Source of the DNA: an uncultured Rhodospirillales bacterium
Lineage (GTDB): Bacteria > Pseudomonadota > Alphaproteobacteria > Acetobacterales > Acetobacteraceae
DNA: 46,598 bases
Assembly (NCBI GenBank): GCA_903927465.1
Contig: CAIYMY010000163.1
Span: 1-46,598 of the forward strand
Direction: 5' to 3'
Of this stretch, positions 1 through 8,494 are shown piece after piece; within the stretch, counting starts at the first letter, position 1; every line of letters begins with the position of its first letter. The notes under the pieces are model-generated. The model saw nothing but the letters and a program-made list of their open reading frames with translations. It ran no database searches and was not told where the DNA came from. The position numbers were made by a program, and so were the translations under genes.

Positions 1-75
1 GCGGGCGCCACGCATCACCGGCAGGATGAAATGCCGCATGGCGAAATCCACATTCGCGATGAAGCAGATTTTCAT
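1..75 (-). CDS. Glycosyltransferase-like protein, N-terminal 25 codons only (runs off window)
   Basis: Only the first 25 codons are inside the window. They read MKICFIANVDFAMRHF and on to a Gly-Ala-Arg at the edge, an open frame with no stop. A beta strand ending in Asn-x-Asp, then a short helix with 'RHFILPV', is the usual opening of GT-B fold family 1/4 glycosyltransferases, where the N-terminal Rossmann half starts this way. The start lies 16 bases after the heparinase-like stop on the same strand, so it looks like the last visible gene of the operon that begins at gloB. Polysaccharide-related neighbours (heparinase-like lyase) fit. The family call rests on a short segment. Confidence 0.5.
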   Translation of the reverse strand, partial: MKICFIANVDFAMRHFILPVMRGAR

Positions 76-91
76 GGAAAGTATTGAGCGC

Positions 92-1750
92 TCACGCGCC
101 TGGGATGGGTACGGCGCCGGGCAGGCTCACGCGCGTGATCGCCCATTGCAGCGAAACCTCATTTTCCTCGGCATAGAGCACGATTTGCAGGCTGCGCCGC
201 GCCTCACCACCCAGATAGATGCTGTCTTCCAAAGCAACGCGCGCGCCCTTGGCGCGAAGCTTCCAGCCCGCACCGGAAGCCAAGCGCAGCAGCACAGCGC
301 TTTCATCCTGCAACAGATTGGCCGTCACGGCGGGGTGCAAATGAAACCGCGCGACGAAAATCGGCACCGGCGCATCGGGCGGCATTTCCAGCACATCCTC
401 ACCACGCAAATCATCGCCGGATTCAGCCAAGTAAAGCCGACGGCGATGCACCGCGCCGAAGGGGCCGCGCCAGCCATCATGGCTCACTTCCAGCCATTGC
501 GCGCCGGTGGCTTCCTGGCGTTCCACCTCCACGGTTTCGGGCTTGCGGCCCAGGCCCTCGGGGCGGAGTTCGCTGGAATTGGTGTCAGACAGCACAAGCG
601 AGGAATGCGCGGCGGTGGCGCGCAGTGCATCGCGCCAGCCTTCCTCGCCCGCCGGGGCCGCGCCGCAATTCACAATCAGCCGATCACGCCCGATGGACAT
701 TTCAAAGGAAAGCGTACCCGCATGGGCGAAACGATCAGCCCCGCTCGGCAGGCCGCCAAGCCCGGTGGTGGCCCCGCGCCCGCGTGGCGGCGGGCCAGCA
801 TCCATGATGATCACGGTGCGCCCGGCTTGCAGGCGCTGAAAGCCGGTCTCCGGCAATTCCAGCGCACCGCGCCCGCGCGCCTGGCCCTGCGTCAGCACCA
901 GATCAAGCAAGGCCGAGTTTTCTTCCCGCGCGCCATTGAACAGCGCCAAGCCGCCATCGCCATGGCGGAACAGGCGCAAAGCGGGGGCAGCGCGGTCCAA
1001 AGCGGCAAGTAGATGCGGCGGCGCTTCCACCCCCACTCCATGCAGCAGGTTGCGGATTTCGATCAGGTCTTGCAGTGCCGCGAGTTGCTGCGCCGGGGAC
1101 CGTTCCACATGTCCACCATCTGGCAGGAATTGGCGTTCGATCTCGGCGGGCAGGAAGCGGATGGCGCGTTGCAGATAGGCGTCTTCTTCCAAGGCCACAG
1201 CAGCCGCAAGCGCGCCCTTCAGCGCGACCAAAGCGCCGCGATGCTCATCTTCCGCCGGCAGCGCGCCGACCAAATCGCGCGCATCCTGCGCGAGCCGCTG
1301 CATCACCTGACGGCGGAAAACATCTTCCGCCGTGGCGGCGAAGAAATCCCAATGGCCGAGCCAGGCGGAAATCCGCGCGCCGACCACTTCCGGCGCATCG
1401 GCGATATCTTCTTCCCAGCCGGTTTGCAGCCAATCGGCGGTGAGCGCACGAGCGCGCAGCCGTGCTGCATCCGTCCCCAAGGCGCGCAAATCGCGCATCC
1501 AGGCGAAGCCATGGGCAGAAGCGCGCCAAGCGGGTGAGGCACCTTTGCCGCCCCAGGGCTCGCCGCCTTCTGTGGCCAGGCGCATGGGGCGGATGGTGCC
1601 GGCGAAATCGGCTTCTCCGCGCAACAGGCGCGCGCCGCGGGCGGCATCGCCGGGCCAAAGATCACGGAAGGGGCGGGAAGGGGCATCGGGTACGCGTACT
1701 GGGCGAAGCCGCGCCAGTTTCTGTCGGGCACCGCGCAGCAGATTGATCAT
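92..1750 (-). CDS. Heparinase II/III family protein
   Basis: A 552-residue protein resembling the heparinase II/III-like proteins encoded beside rpe in Rhodospirillales. The N-terminal half is alpha-helical, with the toroid motif [12 protein letters not shown] near residues 208-219. The C-terminal half is a beta-sandwich with the hallmark '[14 protein letters not shown]' near 341-354 and '[14 protein letters not shown]' near 382-395. Family members cleave uronic-acid polysaccharides by beta-elimination, but many alphaproteobacterial copies have no proven substrate. No clear signal peptide is visible, so a cytoplasmic location or unconventional export is possible. Its ATG overlaps the rpe stop by four bases (ATGA), indicating translational coupling. 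Polysaccharide turnover is an inference. Confidence 0.85.
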   Translation of the reverse strand: MINLLRGARQKLARLRPVRVPDAPSRPFRDLWPGDAARGARLLRGEADFAGTIRPMRLATEGGEPWGGKGASPAWRASAHGFAWMRDLRALGTDAARLRARALTADWLQTGWEEDIADAPEVVGARISAWLGHWDFFAATAEDVFRRQVMQRLAQDARDLVGALPAEDEHRGALVALKGALAAAVALEEDAYLQRAIRFLPAEIERQFLPDGGHVERSPAQQLAALQDLIEIRNLLHGVGVEAPPHLLAALDRAAPALRLFRHGDGGLALFNGAREENSALLDLVLTQGQARGRGALELPETGFQRLQAGRTVIIMDAGPPPRGRGATTGLGGLPSGADRFAHAGTLSFEMSIGRDRLIVNCGAAPAGEEGWRDALRATAAHSSLVLSDTNSSELRPEGLGRKPETVEVERQEATGAQWLEVSHDGWRGPFGAVHRRRLYLAESGDDLRGEDVLEMPPDAPVPIFVARFHLHPAVTANLLQDESAVLLRLASGAGWKLRAKGARVALEDSIYLGGEARRSLQIVLYAEENEVSLQWAITRVSLPGAVPIPGA

Positions 1751-2409
1751 GCCGCACCCCCGCGCAAAGCCCGGATCGCCGCCGCGTAATCTGGCGCTCC
1801 AAACACTGCCGTGCCGGCGACCAGCACATCAGCGCCGGCATTCAGGCACAGCGGCGCGGTTTTGGCAGTGACTCCGCCATCCACCTGCAAGCGAATATCG
1901 CGGCCAGAGGCTTCGATCAGCCGGCGCAGCTTTTCAATTTTCGGCAATTGGGTTTCCAGAAAGCTCTGCCCGCCAAAGCCGGGATTGACGGACATCACTA
2001 GAATAAGGTCGCAAAGGTCCAGCACATGTTCAATGGTGGCGATGGGTGTGGCTGGGTTCAGCACCACACCAGCCTTCTTGCCAAGGCCGCGGATGGTTTG
2101 CAGCGAACGATGCAAATGCGCGCCTGCTTCGGGATGCAGCGAGATCAGATCCGCCCCAGCATCCGCGAAAGCCTGCAAATAGGGGTCGGCGGGTGCGATC
2201 ATCAAATGCACATCAAAGGGGATGGTGGTATGGCGGCGGAGCGCCTTGATCAGCGCTGGTCCGAAGGAAATATTCGGGACGAAATGCCCATCCATGATGT
2301 CCAAATGCAGCCAATCCGCGCCCGCTGCGGTCACGGCACGCACTTCCTCACCGAGTTTGGCGAAATCGGCGGCCAGAAGCGACGGGGTGATGAGCGGCGC
2401 GGGTTGCAC
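1747..2409 (-). CDS. rpe: Ribulose-phosphate 3-epimerase
   Basis: Interconverts D-ribulose 5-phosphate and D-xylulose 5-phosphate in the pentose phosphate pathway or Calvin cycle, in the cytoplasm. The (beta/alpha)8 barrel shows '[10 protein letters not shown]' at the N-terminus, '[13 protein letters not shown]' (metal ligands His and Asp, catalytic Asp), 'DVHLMI', 'NPGFGGQ' in the phosphate-binding region, and 'VDGGV'. A GTG at 2409 preceded by AAGGGG gives 220 residues, close to the usual 220-225. A TTG at 2445 would add 12 poorly conserved residues and has no good ribosome site. It lies downstream of the methyltransferase in the same operon and overlaps the heparinase-like start by four bases. 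Confidence 0.95.
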   Translation of the reverse strand: MQPAPLITPSLLAADFAKLGEEVRAVTAAGADWLHLDIMDGHFVPNISFGPALIKALRRHTTIPFDVHLMIAPADPYLQAFADAGADLISLHPEAGAHLHRSLQTIRGLGKKAGVVLNPATPIATIEHVLDLCDLILVMSVNPGFGGQSFLETQLPKIEKLRRLIEASGRDIRLQVDGGVTAKTAPLCLNAGADVLVAGTAVFGAPDYAAAIRALRGGAA

Positions 2410-2459
2410 GATTCCCCTTGTAACCTTGCGAACCTGTGGGGACAACCTAGCGTGACTGG

Positions 2460-3065
2460 CTATACCTTCCTTAATAGAGCGCGCACCACTTCCGCATGAC
2501 CTTGATGGCGTGGGCCTTCATCCAGCAGCACGGTGCCTTCCAGCAATTCCAACACCTCAAGCCCGGCGAAGCATTCTTCGACAATCGCGCGACTCCAGAG
2601 CAATTCGCGGAGCTTCGGCCCGCCACTGCGGCGCCCTTCCTGCGCGGGCGTGAAGCATTCCAGCACCAGCAAGCCGCCGGGGGCGAGCGCGGCCAGCGCG
2701 CCTTGCGTGGCCCGGGCGCGGTCCTCCGGCGGCAAATGCACGAAAATCCAGGCAATCAGGTCAAACCGCGCGCGCGGCCACTCCCAGGCGGCGACATCGG
2801 CGGTGATGGTTTGCAGCGCCACGCCACGCTGCCGCGCCAGCGACGCTGCCTTGGCAAGACCCACGCCTGACCAATCCACCGATGTGACCTCCAGCCCCTG
2901 GCCCGCCAGCCAGACGCCATTGCGCCCTTCGCCATCGCCAACCGCCAAGGCGCGCATCCCGGGGCGCAGGCGATGCGCTTGGGATTGCAGGTAAAGGTTC
3001 GGCGCTTCGCCAAACTCAAAGCCGCCATTCTGGTAGCGTTCATCCCAGGCCAGGCTTGTGCTCAT
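2460..3065 (-). CDS. Class I SAM-dependent methyltransferase (TehB-like)
   Basis: A 201-residue cytoplasmic methyltransferase. It opens with '[18 protein letters not shown]', the pattern of TehB/thiopurine-methyltransferase-like enzymes. Motif I is '[16 protein letters not shown]' near residues 39-54, an acidic residue follows in 'VTSVDWS', and post-motif '[13 protein letters not shown]' follows that. The ATG at 3065 was chosen because AGGA precedes it and it overlaps the cupin stop as ATGA. An upstream ATG at 3092 would add nine residues lying inside the cupin gene. The substrate is not predictable; TehB relatives methylate tellurite/selenite or small thiols. Neighbours GST and gloB hint at electrophile or metalloid detoxification, which is an inference. 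Confidence 0.85.
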   Translation of the reverse strand: MSTSLAWDERYQNGGFEFGEAPNLYLQSQAHRLRPGMRALAVGDGEGRNGVWLAGQGLEVTSVDWSGVGLAKAASLARQRGVALQTITADVAAWEWPRARFDLIAWIFVHLPPEDRARATQGALAALAPGGLLVLECFTPAQEGRRSGGPKLRELLWSRAIVEECFAGLEVLELLEGTVLLDEGPRHQGHAEVVRALLRKV

Positions 3066-3520
3066 GATCTTCCTCGGGGGGTGGGGCGCCAATCGGGCGG
3101 CGCCAATTCAAAGCCGGCGAAATCAAAGGCGGGGCTGACGGTGCAGCCCACCAGCGACCAGCGCCCGAGCGAGACCGCGCTTTGCCACCAGCCCTTCGGC
3201 ACCAGGGCGAAGGGGCGCTGATGGCGGGAAAGATCGGGGCCAAGGTGAACGGCCTCCGCATCATGCCCATTGGCGGAAAGGCTTAGCGCGAGGGGACCGC
3301 CGGCATACCAATGCCAGGCTTCAGCGGCATCCACGCGATGCCAATGGCTGAATTCATCGGCAGCGAGCAGGAAATAGATCGCCGTGCCCGCGCCCCGCCC
3401 GCCCGCCTCTGGCGCATCCCGCCAGATTTCGCGGTAATGCCCGCCTTCCGGATGCGGGGCCAAATCAAGCGCGGCAATGACCTGCGCGGCCGTCACGCCA
3501 GGGTCGCGCAGGTCAATCAT
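3062..3520 (-). CDS. Cupin domain protein, DUF985 family
   Basis: A 152-residue single-domain cupin of the DUF985 (cupin_5) family. Typical family sequence is visible: 'LAPHPEGGHYREIWRD', then 'TAIYFLLAADEFSHWHRVDAAEAWHWYAG', and 'LVPKGWWQSAV' near the end. His residues in 'SHWHRVD' and 'AWHWY' are the likely metal-site candidates. Members of this family have solved structures but mostly no assigned reaction; some resemble sugar epimerases. The gene lies three bases after the GST stop and overlaps the methyltransferase start by four, so the three are probably co-translated. Function is left unassigned. Confidence 0.85.
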   Translation of the reverse strand: MIDLRDPGVTAAQVIAALDLAPHPEGGHYREIWRDAPEAGGRGAGTAIYFLLAADEFSHWHRVDAAEAWHWYAGGPLALSLSANGHDAEAVHLGPDLSRHQRPFALVPKGWWQSAVSLGRWSLVGCTVSPAFDFAGFELAPPDWRPTPRGRS

Positions 3521-3523
3521 GGC

Positions 3524-4123
3524 TCAGCCGACCGGCACGGTTTCAGCGAGCGACGCCAGCTTCGAGACTTCCGCAAACCAGGCGGCGAGCTTCGGGCAGG
3601 AATCGCGCCAGGGTTCATGGGCGAAGCGGAAATCCAGATAGCCCAGCGCGCAGGCAATGCTGATGGCACCGATATCGCCCAGCCCGCGCGGCGGGTCCTT
3701 TTCCAGCGCGGCCAAGGTGCGTTCCACCGCGACTTTTTGGCGCGCATCGAAAGCCTTGCGGCCATCATCCTGAGGATGAGCCATATGCAGGCGCCGGCCC
3801 ACGGCGGCATCCAGAATGCCATCTGCGGCGGCCTGACGGATCATGGCTTTCAGGCGAGGCGCACTGCCCGTGGGCGGGAAAAGTGGCGCGCCAGACCCGA
3901 TCGTGTCCAGATATTCACAAATCACTGGGCTGTCATAAATCGCCGTACCGTCATTTGTGACCAGGGCCGGCACCTTGGATAGCGGGTTATCAGCCAGCAA
4001 TTCGGCGGGGGATTGATGCGGATTGGCGGTTTGCTTGTCGAGCAACCCGGCAATGCCACGGATAAGGGCGCAGACCATCACTTTCCGAACATAGGGGCTG
4101 GTGGCGGAGTAATGCAGTTTCAT
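3524..4123 (-). CDS. Glutathione S-transferase family protein
   Basis: A 199-residue GST-fold protein that probably conjugates glutathione to electrophiles or acts as a glutathione-dependent reductase in the cytoplasm. The N-terminal thioredoxin-like domain begins 'MKLHYSATSPYVRKVM', with Ser/Tyr residues in the catalytic position. It contains the cis-Pro motif 'SKVPALV' and the gamma-glutamyl-binding 'DSPVICEYL'. The C-terminal helical domain follows from about residue 85. It is 21 bases downstream of gloB, another glutathione enzyme, which supports a shared detoxification role. It lacks an N-terminal Cys, so it is more likely Ser/Tyr type than Omega or Beta type. Confidence 0.9.
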   Translation of the reverse strand: MKLHYSATSPYVRKVMVCALIRGIAGLLDKQTANPHQSPAELLADNPLSKVPALVTNDGTAIYDSPVICEYLDTIGSGAPLFPPTGSAPRLKAMIRQAAADGILDAAVGRRLHMAHPQDDGRKAFDARQKVAVERTLAALEKDPPRGLGDIGAISIACALGYLDFRFAHEPWRDSCPKLAAWFAEVSKLASLAETVPVG

Positions 4124-4144
4124 GGGGTATTTCCTTGGGTTATA

Positions 4145-4870
4145 TTAACGAAATGTATCTTTGGCAGCACGAATGCCCGCCAGTGTGGCGACATCCGCCG
4201 CGCGCATAAAGGGATTGGCGGCGCGCTCAGACGCGATGGTGCTGGGCAGCGTCGGCTTGCCGGCTGCCCGCTGCGCATGGATTTCCGCAATGCGGGCCTG
4301 CAAGGCGGCATTATCTGGTTCCACCGTAATGGCGAAGCGCGCATTGCTTTCGGTATATTCATGCCCGCAGCAGACCAGCGTTTCCCCCGGCAGCGCGGCA
4401 AGGGCGGCCAGCGATGCGAACATTTCCCCCGCATCCCCTTCCAGCAAGCGGCCGCACCCCAGCGAAAATAACGTATCGCCGCAAAGCAAAATATGGGAAT
4501 CAGCGATGTGAAAGGCGATATGGCCGCGTGTATGGCCATCACTGGCCAATACCTTGGTCGGGCTGCCCAAAACATCCACCACATCGCCTGGCTGCACCGC
4601 TTGATCCAGCGCCGGCAGCCGATGGCGATCCGCCGCCGCGCCAATCACCTCTGCCCCATAGCGCGCGACCAAGCCCGGCACGCCCGCCACGTGATCCCCG
4701 TGGTGATGCGTCAACACAATGAGGTCGAGCTTACCGCCCGCCGCTTCCACCGCGGCGGCCACGGGCGCGTCTTCCGCCGGGTCGCAGACCGCAAGCCTTC
4801 CATCGGCAGCGCGGAGCAGCCAAGCGTAATTATCCGAAAGACAGGGAATGGGGGTCGCTGTGAGTGCCAT
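4145..4870 (-). CDS. gloB: Hydroxyacylglutathione hydrolase (glyoxalase II)
   Basis: Hydrolyses S-D-lactoylglutathione to D-lactate and glutathione, the second step of methylglyoxal detoxification, in the cytoplasm. The metallo-beta-lactamase signature THHHGDH lies at residues 54-60, with further metal ligands His117 (in 'TRGHIAF'), Asp132 ('CGDTLF') and His170 ('CGHEYT'). A C-terminal HAGH domain ends with 'NPFMRA'. Starting at the ATG at 4870, preceded by AAAGGG, gives 241 residues, within the normal range; an ATG at 4897 adds nine. It is the first gene of the long minus-strand operon, divergent from a methyltransferase with a 61-base gap that must hold both promoters. Confidence 0.95.
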   Translation of the reverse strand: MALTATPIPCLSDNYAWLLRAADGRLAVCDPAEDAPVAAAVEAAGGKLDLIVLTHHHGDHVAGVPGLVARYGAEVIGAAADRHRLPALDQAVQPGDVVDVLGSPTKVLASDGHTRGHIAFHIADSHILLCGDTLFSLGCGRLLEGDAGEMFASLAALAALPGETLVCCGHEYTESNARFAITVEPDNAALQARIAEIHAQRAAGKPTLPSTIASERAANPFMRAADVATLAGIRAAKDTFR

Positions 4871-4931
4871 GGGGTCGCCCTTTTGCTGGGGGGCCATCCC
4901 ATCCGGCCCCGTAAGCCCCTATATCAACCGC

Positions 4932-5636
4932 ATGAGCGGGGAAATCCATGGGCTGGTCCGATTCTATGCCGCCCCGGCCGGGGCGCTGACGGCGCGGCTG
5001 CTGCGTCGGCGCTTGGCCGGGCTTTGGCCGCGCCTGACCGGGCTTTCCATCTTGGGGCTTGGCCATGCGGAGCCCTATTTGCCGCTTTGGCGCGATGATG
5101 CGGCGCGCTGCATTGCCCTTTCCCCCGCCCAGCTTGGGCCGGCGCGCTTCAGCCAGGCCGGGCTTTCGGCTTCTGTCTTGGCGGAAGAAGACGCGTTGCC
5201 CTTCCCTGATCTCAGCTTTGATCGGATCCTGCTGGTCCATGGGTTGGAAACCGCCGAACATGCCGGGCGCTTGCTGCGCGAATGTTGGCGCGTGCTGCGC
5301 GATGATGGGCGCTTGCTGGTGGTGGCGCCCAATCGGCGCGGCATTTGGGCGCAGTTTGACCACACACCCTTTGGCCACGGGCAGCCTTATTCGCCGGGGC
5401 AGATCACAAGATTGTTACAGGCCCATATGTTTCGGGTGGAACGGCGCGATGCCGCGCTTTACGTGCCGCCCTTCACGCCCTTGATGCGTGCTGGCACGGC
5501 CTGGGAAAAAGCCGGGCGCATCATTTGCCCCGCGCGCTGGGCGGGGCTCAGCCTGATCGAGGCGGAGAAGGATGTCTTCGCCGCCGTACCAACCGGGGCG
5601 GTGAGGGTGCGGCGGCGTATTCTGGTCCGCGCCTGA
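4932..5636 (+). CDS. Class I SAM-dependent methyltransferase paired with gloB
   Basis: A 234-residue methyltransferase-like protein. The nucleotide-binding region is recognisable but degenerate: 'LTGLSILGLGHAEPYL' near residues 35-50 replaces the usual Gly-rich loop. It is followed by 'EEDALPFPDLSFDRILLVHGLE' (motif II/III region) and 'ECWRVLRDDGRLLVVAPNRRG'. Methyltransferases of this type sit next to gloB in many alphaproteobacteria, from memory. ATG 4932 starts the conserved part ('GLVRFYAAPAG'); an upstream ATG at 4848 would run into gloB. No obvious Shine-Dalgarno precedes 4932, so a leaderless message is possible. The substrate is unknown. Confidence 0.8.
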   Translation: MSGEIHGLVRFYAAPAGALTARLLRRRLAGLWPRLTGLSILGLGHAEPYLPLWRDDAARCIALSPAQLGPARFSQAGLSASVLAEEDALPFPDLSFDRILLVHGLETAEHAGRLLRECWRVLRDDGRLLVVAPNRRGIWAQFDHTPFGHGQPYSPGQITRLLQAHMFRVERRDAALYVPPFTPLMRAGTAWEKAGRIICPARWAGLSLIEAEKDVFAAVPTGAVRVRRRILVRA

Positions 5637-5706
5637 TTGGCCTTTGGCGCGCGCTGCGCCATGCTGCACCCAAAGCCGCCCTTCTGGTGGCGATGGGAGA
5701 AACGCC

Positions 5707-6663
5707 ATGAACCAAGATCCTCGTTGGCAGCAAAGCCTGCGCTACCCAGACCCTTCCATCGTCGCGATGGACCCTGCCTTCAAAAAATACCATTTGGCGC
5801 TGTCATCCGTGGAGCGGCTGTACCATGGCACGCGCTGGGGTGAGGGGCCGGTGTGGCTGGGCGATGCGCGCTGCCTTTTATGGTCCGATATTCCGAATAA
5901 CCGCGTGCTGAAATGGGATGAGGAAACCGGCGCGGTCAGTGCCTGGCGCAAGCCCGCCAACAACGCCAATGGCCATACGCGGGACCGTCAGGGCCGCGTG
6001 ATTGCCTGCGAGCATATGGGCCGCCGCGTGGTGCGCTTTGAATATGATGGATCAATCACCGTGCTGGCCGATAATTTTCAGGGCAAGCGGCTGAACAGCC
6101 CGAATGATGTTGTCGTGAAATCCGATGGGTCCATCTGGTTCACCGACCCGCCCTTTGGCCTGATGGCGAATTATGAAGGGGAACGCGGCACGCCAGAATT
6201 GCCGCATACCAATGTCTATCGCATTGATGGCCAGAGCAGTGAAATCACCCTGGCGACGGATGAGGTGAACCACCCCAATGGCTTGGCCTTCAGCCCGGAT
6301 GAGAAAATTCTCTACGTCATCGAAAGCCGCGCTGACCCGCGCAATATCTTGGCCTTTGATGTCGGGGCCAATGGCAAAACGCTCGGCAAGCGCCGTGTTT
6401 TCGTGGCCTGTCAGCCAGGCGAATCACCCGATGGCTTCCGCGTGGATGTGGATGGCAATTTATGGTGCGGCTGGGGCATGACCGCCGAATTTGACGGCGT
6501 GCGCGTGTATAATAATGCCGGCGCGCCGATTGGGCATATTCATCTGCCCGAACGCTGCGCCAATGTCTGTTTCGGCGGGCGCTATCGCAACCGGTTATTC
6601 ATGGCCGCGGCGCAGTCCTTGTATTCGCTGTATGTGAATACGGAAGGCGTCAAGGGCGGTTGA
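5707..6663 (+). CDS. SMP-30/gluconolactonase/LRE family lactonase
   Basis: A 318-residue six-bladed beta-propeller. Metal-site landmarks are Glu46 in 'WGEGPVW', Asn in 'NSPNDV', Asn in 'HPNGLAF' and Asp in 'SPDGFRVD', the set used by calcium-dependent sugar lactonases such as gluconolactonase. The likely role is hydrolysis of a sugar lactone to its aldonic acid. There is no signal peptide, so it is probably cytoplasmic. Start 5707 has GGGAG about six bases upstream and was preferred over an ATG at 5644 that lacks one. Its 3' end overlaps the convergent AtuA-associated gene by 14 bases. The exact substrate cannot be told from sequence. Confidence 0.88.
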   Translation: MNQDPRWQQSLRYPDPSIVAMDPAFKKYHLALSSVERLYHGTRWGEGPVWLGDARCLLWSDIPNNRVLKWDEETGAVSAWRKPANNANGHTRDRQGRVIACEHMGRRVVRFEYDGSITVLADNFQGKRLNSPNDVVVKSDGSIWFTDPPFGLMANYEGERGTPELPHTNVYRIDGQSSEITLATDEVNHPNGLAFSPDEKILYVIESRADPRNILAFDVGANGKTLGKRRVFVACQPGESPDGFRVDVDGNLWCGWGMTAEFDGVRVYNNAGAPIGHIHLPERCANVCFGGRYRNRLFMAAAQSLYSLYVNTEGVKGG

Positions 6664-6997
6664 GTTTTTCGCTTGGAACCTCGATGGTCATGGCGAGCAG
6701 CCGAAAAGAATGGCTCTTGCCATGGCCATCAAGATTAAGGCTGCCATTCACGCCGCCTTCCAACACTTCATCAATGACAAAGTTAAAGGCGTTGAGCAGC
6801 GGCAGGTCATAGCGCTTGCAGGCAGTGGCACCACGGTGGCGGAACAATGCCAGTACTTTTTCTTCCGTGACCTGTTCCGCCAATAACGGATAAAGCGCCG
6901 GATCATAGGGCATGAGTGAGAGGTTCACGCGATTGCCCTTATCGCCGGCGCGGCTATGCGCGATGCGGTGCAGCGGGGTTTCGATATTTTGGGTCAT
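6650..6997 (-). CDS. Small AtuA-associated protein
   Basis: A 115-residue protein beginning 'MTQNIETPLHRIAHSRAGDKGN', with 'LFRHRGATACKRYDLPLLNAFNFV' and 'DGHGKSHSFRLL'. Small proteins of this kind are found directly after AtuA/DUF1446 genes, or fused to their C-terminus, and the 'HSRAGDKGN' opening is characteristic. Start 6997 shares one base with the AtuA stop (TGATG), which implies coupled translation and a stoichiometric partner or detached domain. A longer frame up to 7129 exists but would overlap AtuA. Its exact biochemical role is not known to me. Its 3' end overlaps that of the convergent lactonase gene. Confidence 0.8.
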   Translation of the reverse strand: MTQNIETPLHRIAHSRAGDKGNRVNLSLMPYDPALYPLLAEQVTEEKVLALFRHRGATACKRYDLPLLNAFNFVIDEVLEGGVNGSLNLDGHGKSHSFRLLAMTIEVPSEKLNRP

Positions 6998-8376
6998 CAA
7001 TTCCACTCCCGCGCTGGCAGGACCCGCGTTTCGGTTGGCACCATATCGCGCGGCACCAGGAAGCTTCGCGTGAGTATCCGCGGTGTCACGCGCCAGCGTG
7101 CGCCCGATGTGCCAGCGGTGCCGCAGCAAAGCATGGCCAGCGCTTCGCGTGATGCCTGATCCGCATCATCGCGTGTGGTGGCCTCCACCGCCAAGCGAAT
7201 GCGAATATCCTGCGGTTCCGGCCCCGCATAGCCGCGCCAAAGCGCGCCATCATCCGAATCATGCACGGAAGCGACGCCGATCAAATCTGCCCGTGCTCGC
7301 CGCGCCAGGCCGCGCTGCTTCACGCGTTGCAGCAGCACATCGGCCGTTGCCCGCGCGCGCGCCAAGGCATTGGGGCCAGCCACGCTGATTTCGCCTTCGC
7401 CCAACCAGGAACCTTCGTAGCAGGCAGTGACTTTCAGCAAATCTGGCCGCTGACGGCCCTGCAAGCCATGCACGGCAACACGATCCTGCCCGCTTGGCGT
7501 TAGATGCGCCCCGGTAATATCCAGGATCACATCCGGGGTGATATAGGTCGAAGGATCATGCAATTCATACAAAAGCTGTTCCTTGACCGTGCGCTGATCG
7601 ACAATGCCGCCTGTGCCTTCTGGCTTGGTGATCAGCAAGGATAGATCGCGCCCGACCTCGGCAATCGGAAAGCCGATATTGGCGGGATCGGGGATATCCT
7701 TGAAGCCTGGGTCCCAGAAAACGCCGCCCGTTACCTGGCTGCCGCATTCCAGCAAATGCCCCGCTGCCGCACCAACGGCCAGCGCCTGCCAATCATCCTC
7801 GGCCCAACCGAAATAATGCATGAGGGGCGCGATGGCCAAGGCGGGGTCTGAGGTGCGCCCCGCCACCACAATTTGTGCGCCGGCGGCAAGCGCTTCAGCC
7901 AAAGGTGCCGCGCCGATATAGGCATTGGCGGAAACGAGTTTCCAGGAAGACATATCAAGCCCGGCATCCGCTTCATGCACGGCAAGCTTATCGAGATTGA
8001 CTCTATCCGAAACATCATCGCCCGTCACAAGACCAATGCGGAGTTCTGGCAGGCCGAGTTTCTTCGCGAGCCGTGCAATGGCCCGCGCGGCAGCGGCAGG
8101 ATTGGCCGCGCCGAAATTGCCGAGAATGGGAATGCCCGCGCGGGCGCAATCCACCAGGATGGGTTCCAGCAACCTTTCCAGCATGGGTTCATAGCCGGCT
8201 TCCGGATCGCGCCGGCGTTCAAGCTGCGCCAAAGCCACCGTGCGTTCGCCCAGGCATTCGAAGAACATGGCCGCGGGCAGTCCGCGCTTGACCAGGCTGC
8301 GCACCACCGGGATGGGGGCGTCAATCCGATCCCCGGAAAAACCCGCACCATTGCCGACCAGAAACAGATCACTCAC
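6997..8376 (-). CDS. AtuA family protein (DUF1446, acyclic terpene utilisation-like)
   Basis: A 459-residue DUF1446 protein related to AtuA of the citronellol/geraniol (Atu) pathway. Conserved sequence includes 'GNGAGFSGDR' at the start, 'YEPMLERLLEPIL', 'ILGNFGAANP', 'VVAGRTSDPAL', 'ECGSQVTGG' and 'VHDSDDG'. A GTG at 8376 is the probable start: AAGGGAG lies eight bases upstream and the protein then begins (M)SDLFLVGNG. ATG codons at 8397 and 8418 lie in a dispersed repeat. No other atu genes (carboxylase subunits, dehydrogenases) are in the window, so terpene catabolism is not implied. Neighbours suggest another acid or hydroxy-acid substrate. AtuA's biochemical role is itself poorly defined. 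Confidence 0.85.
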   Translation of the reverse strand: MSDLFLVGNGAGFSGDRIDAPIPVVRSLVKRGLPAAMFFECLGERTVALAQLERRRDPEAGYEPMLERLLEPILVDCARAGIPILGNFGAANPAAAARAIARLAKKLGLPELRIGLVTGDDVSDRVNLDKLAVHEADAGLDMSSWKLVSANAYIGAAPLAEALAAGAQIVVAGRTSDPALAIAPLMHYFGWAEDDWQALAVGAAAGHLLECGSQVTGGVFWDPGFKDIPDPANIGFPIAEVGRDLSLLITKPEGTGGIVDQRTVKEQLLYELHDPSTYITPDVILDITGAHLTPSGQDRVAVHGLQGRQRPDLLKVTACYEGSWLGEGEISVAGPNALARARATADVLLQRVKQRGLARRARADLIGVASVHDSDDGALWRGYAGPEPQDIRIRLAVEATTRDDADQASREALAMLCCGTAGTSGARWRVTPRILTRSFLVPRDMVPTETRVLPAREWN

Positions 8377-8384
8377 GCTGGGCA

Positions 8385-8391
8385 CTCCCTT
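8385..8391 (-). promoter_or_regulatory. Shine-Dalgarno site that sets the GTG start of the AtuA-family gene
   Basis: On the minus strand the bases read AAGGGAG, followed by eight bases and then GTG AGT GAT CTG. This is the only good ribosome site near the 5' end and supports GTG 8376 over two upstream ATGs. It abuts the end of a dispersed two-hairpin repeat. Confidence 0.6.
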
Positions 8392-8494
8392 GAGCATTTT
8401 CAAGCCAAGTGGGATCACTTGGCGACTCGGAAAATGCGATCAAACAAAAGTTTAGAGTGGTTCCCGTGAACCAAGGTGAACGGAAACCGCTCTA
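8391..8494 (+). repeat. Two-hairpin dispersed repeat, copy A
   Basis: Hairpin 1 has an outer arm GCATTTTC (8394-8401) paired with GAAAATGC (8430-8437), and an inner perfect arm GCCAAGTG/CACTTGGC (8404-8423) around a GGAT loop. A 15-base A-rich spacer follows. Hairpin 2 runs from TAGAGTGGTT (8453) to AACCGCTCTA (8494). The same architecture, loop sequence and spacer recur at 37601-37705 with different stem sequences. Hairpin 2 supplies the last codons and stop of the SelA-like gene, and hairpin 1 borders the AtuA ribosome site. Similar repeats are widespread in alphaproteobacterial genomes, from memory. Confidence 0.75.

Noticed and set aside
26-1012. Long plus-strand open frame opposite the heparinase-like gene
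   Set aside because: Composition is antisense-like (Arg/Pro/His/Gln-rich) with no recognisable motifs. GC-rich coding DNA often leaves the opposite strand open.
6997-8376. Calling the locus an acyclic terpene (citronellol/geraniol) pathway
   Set aside because: Only AtuA-type genes are present; the carboxylase, dehydrogenase and other atu genes are missing from the window.
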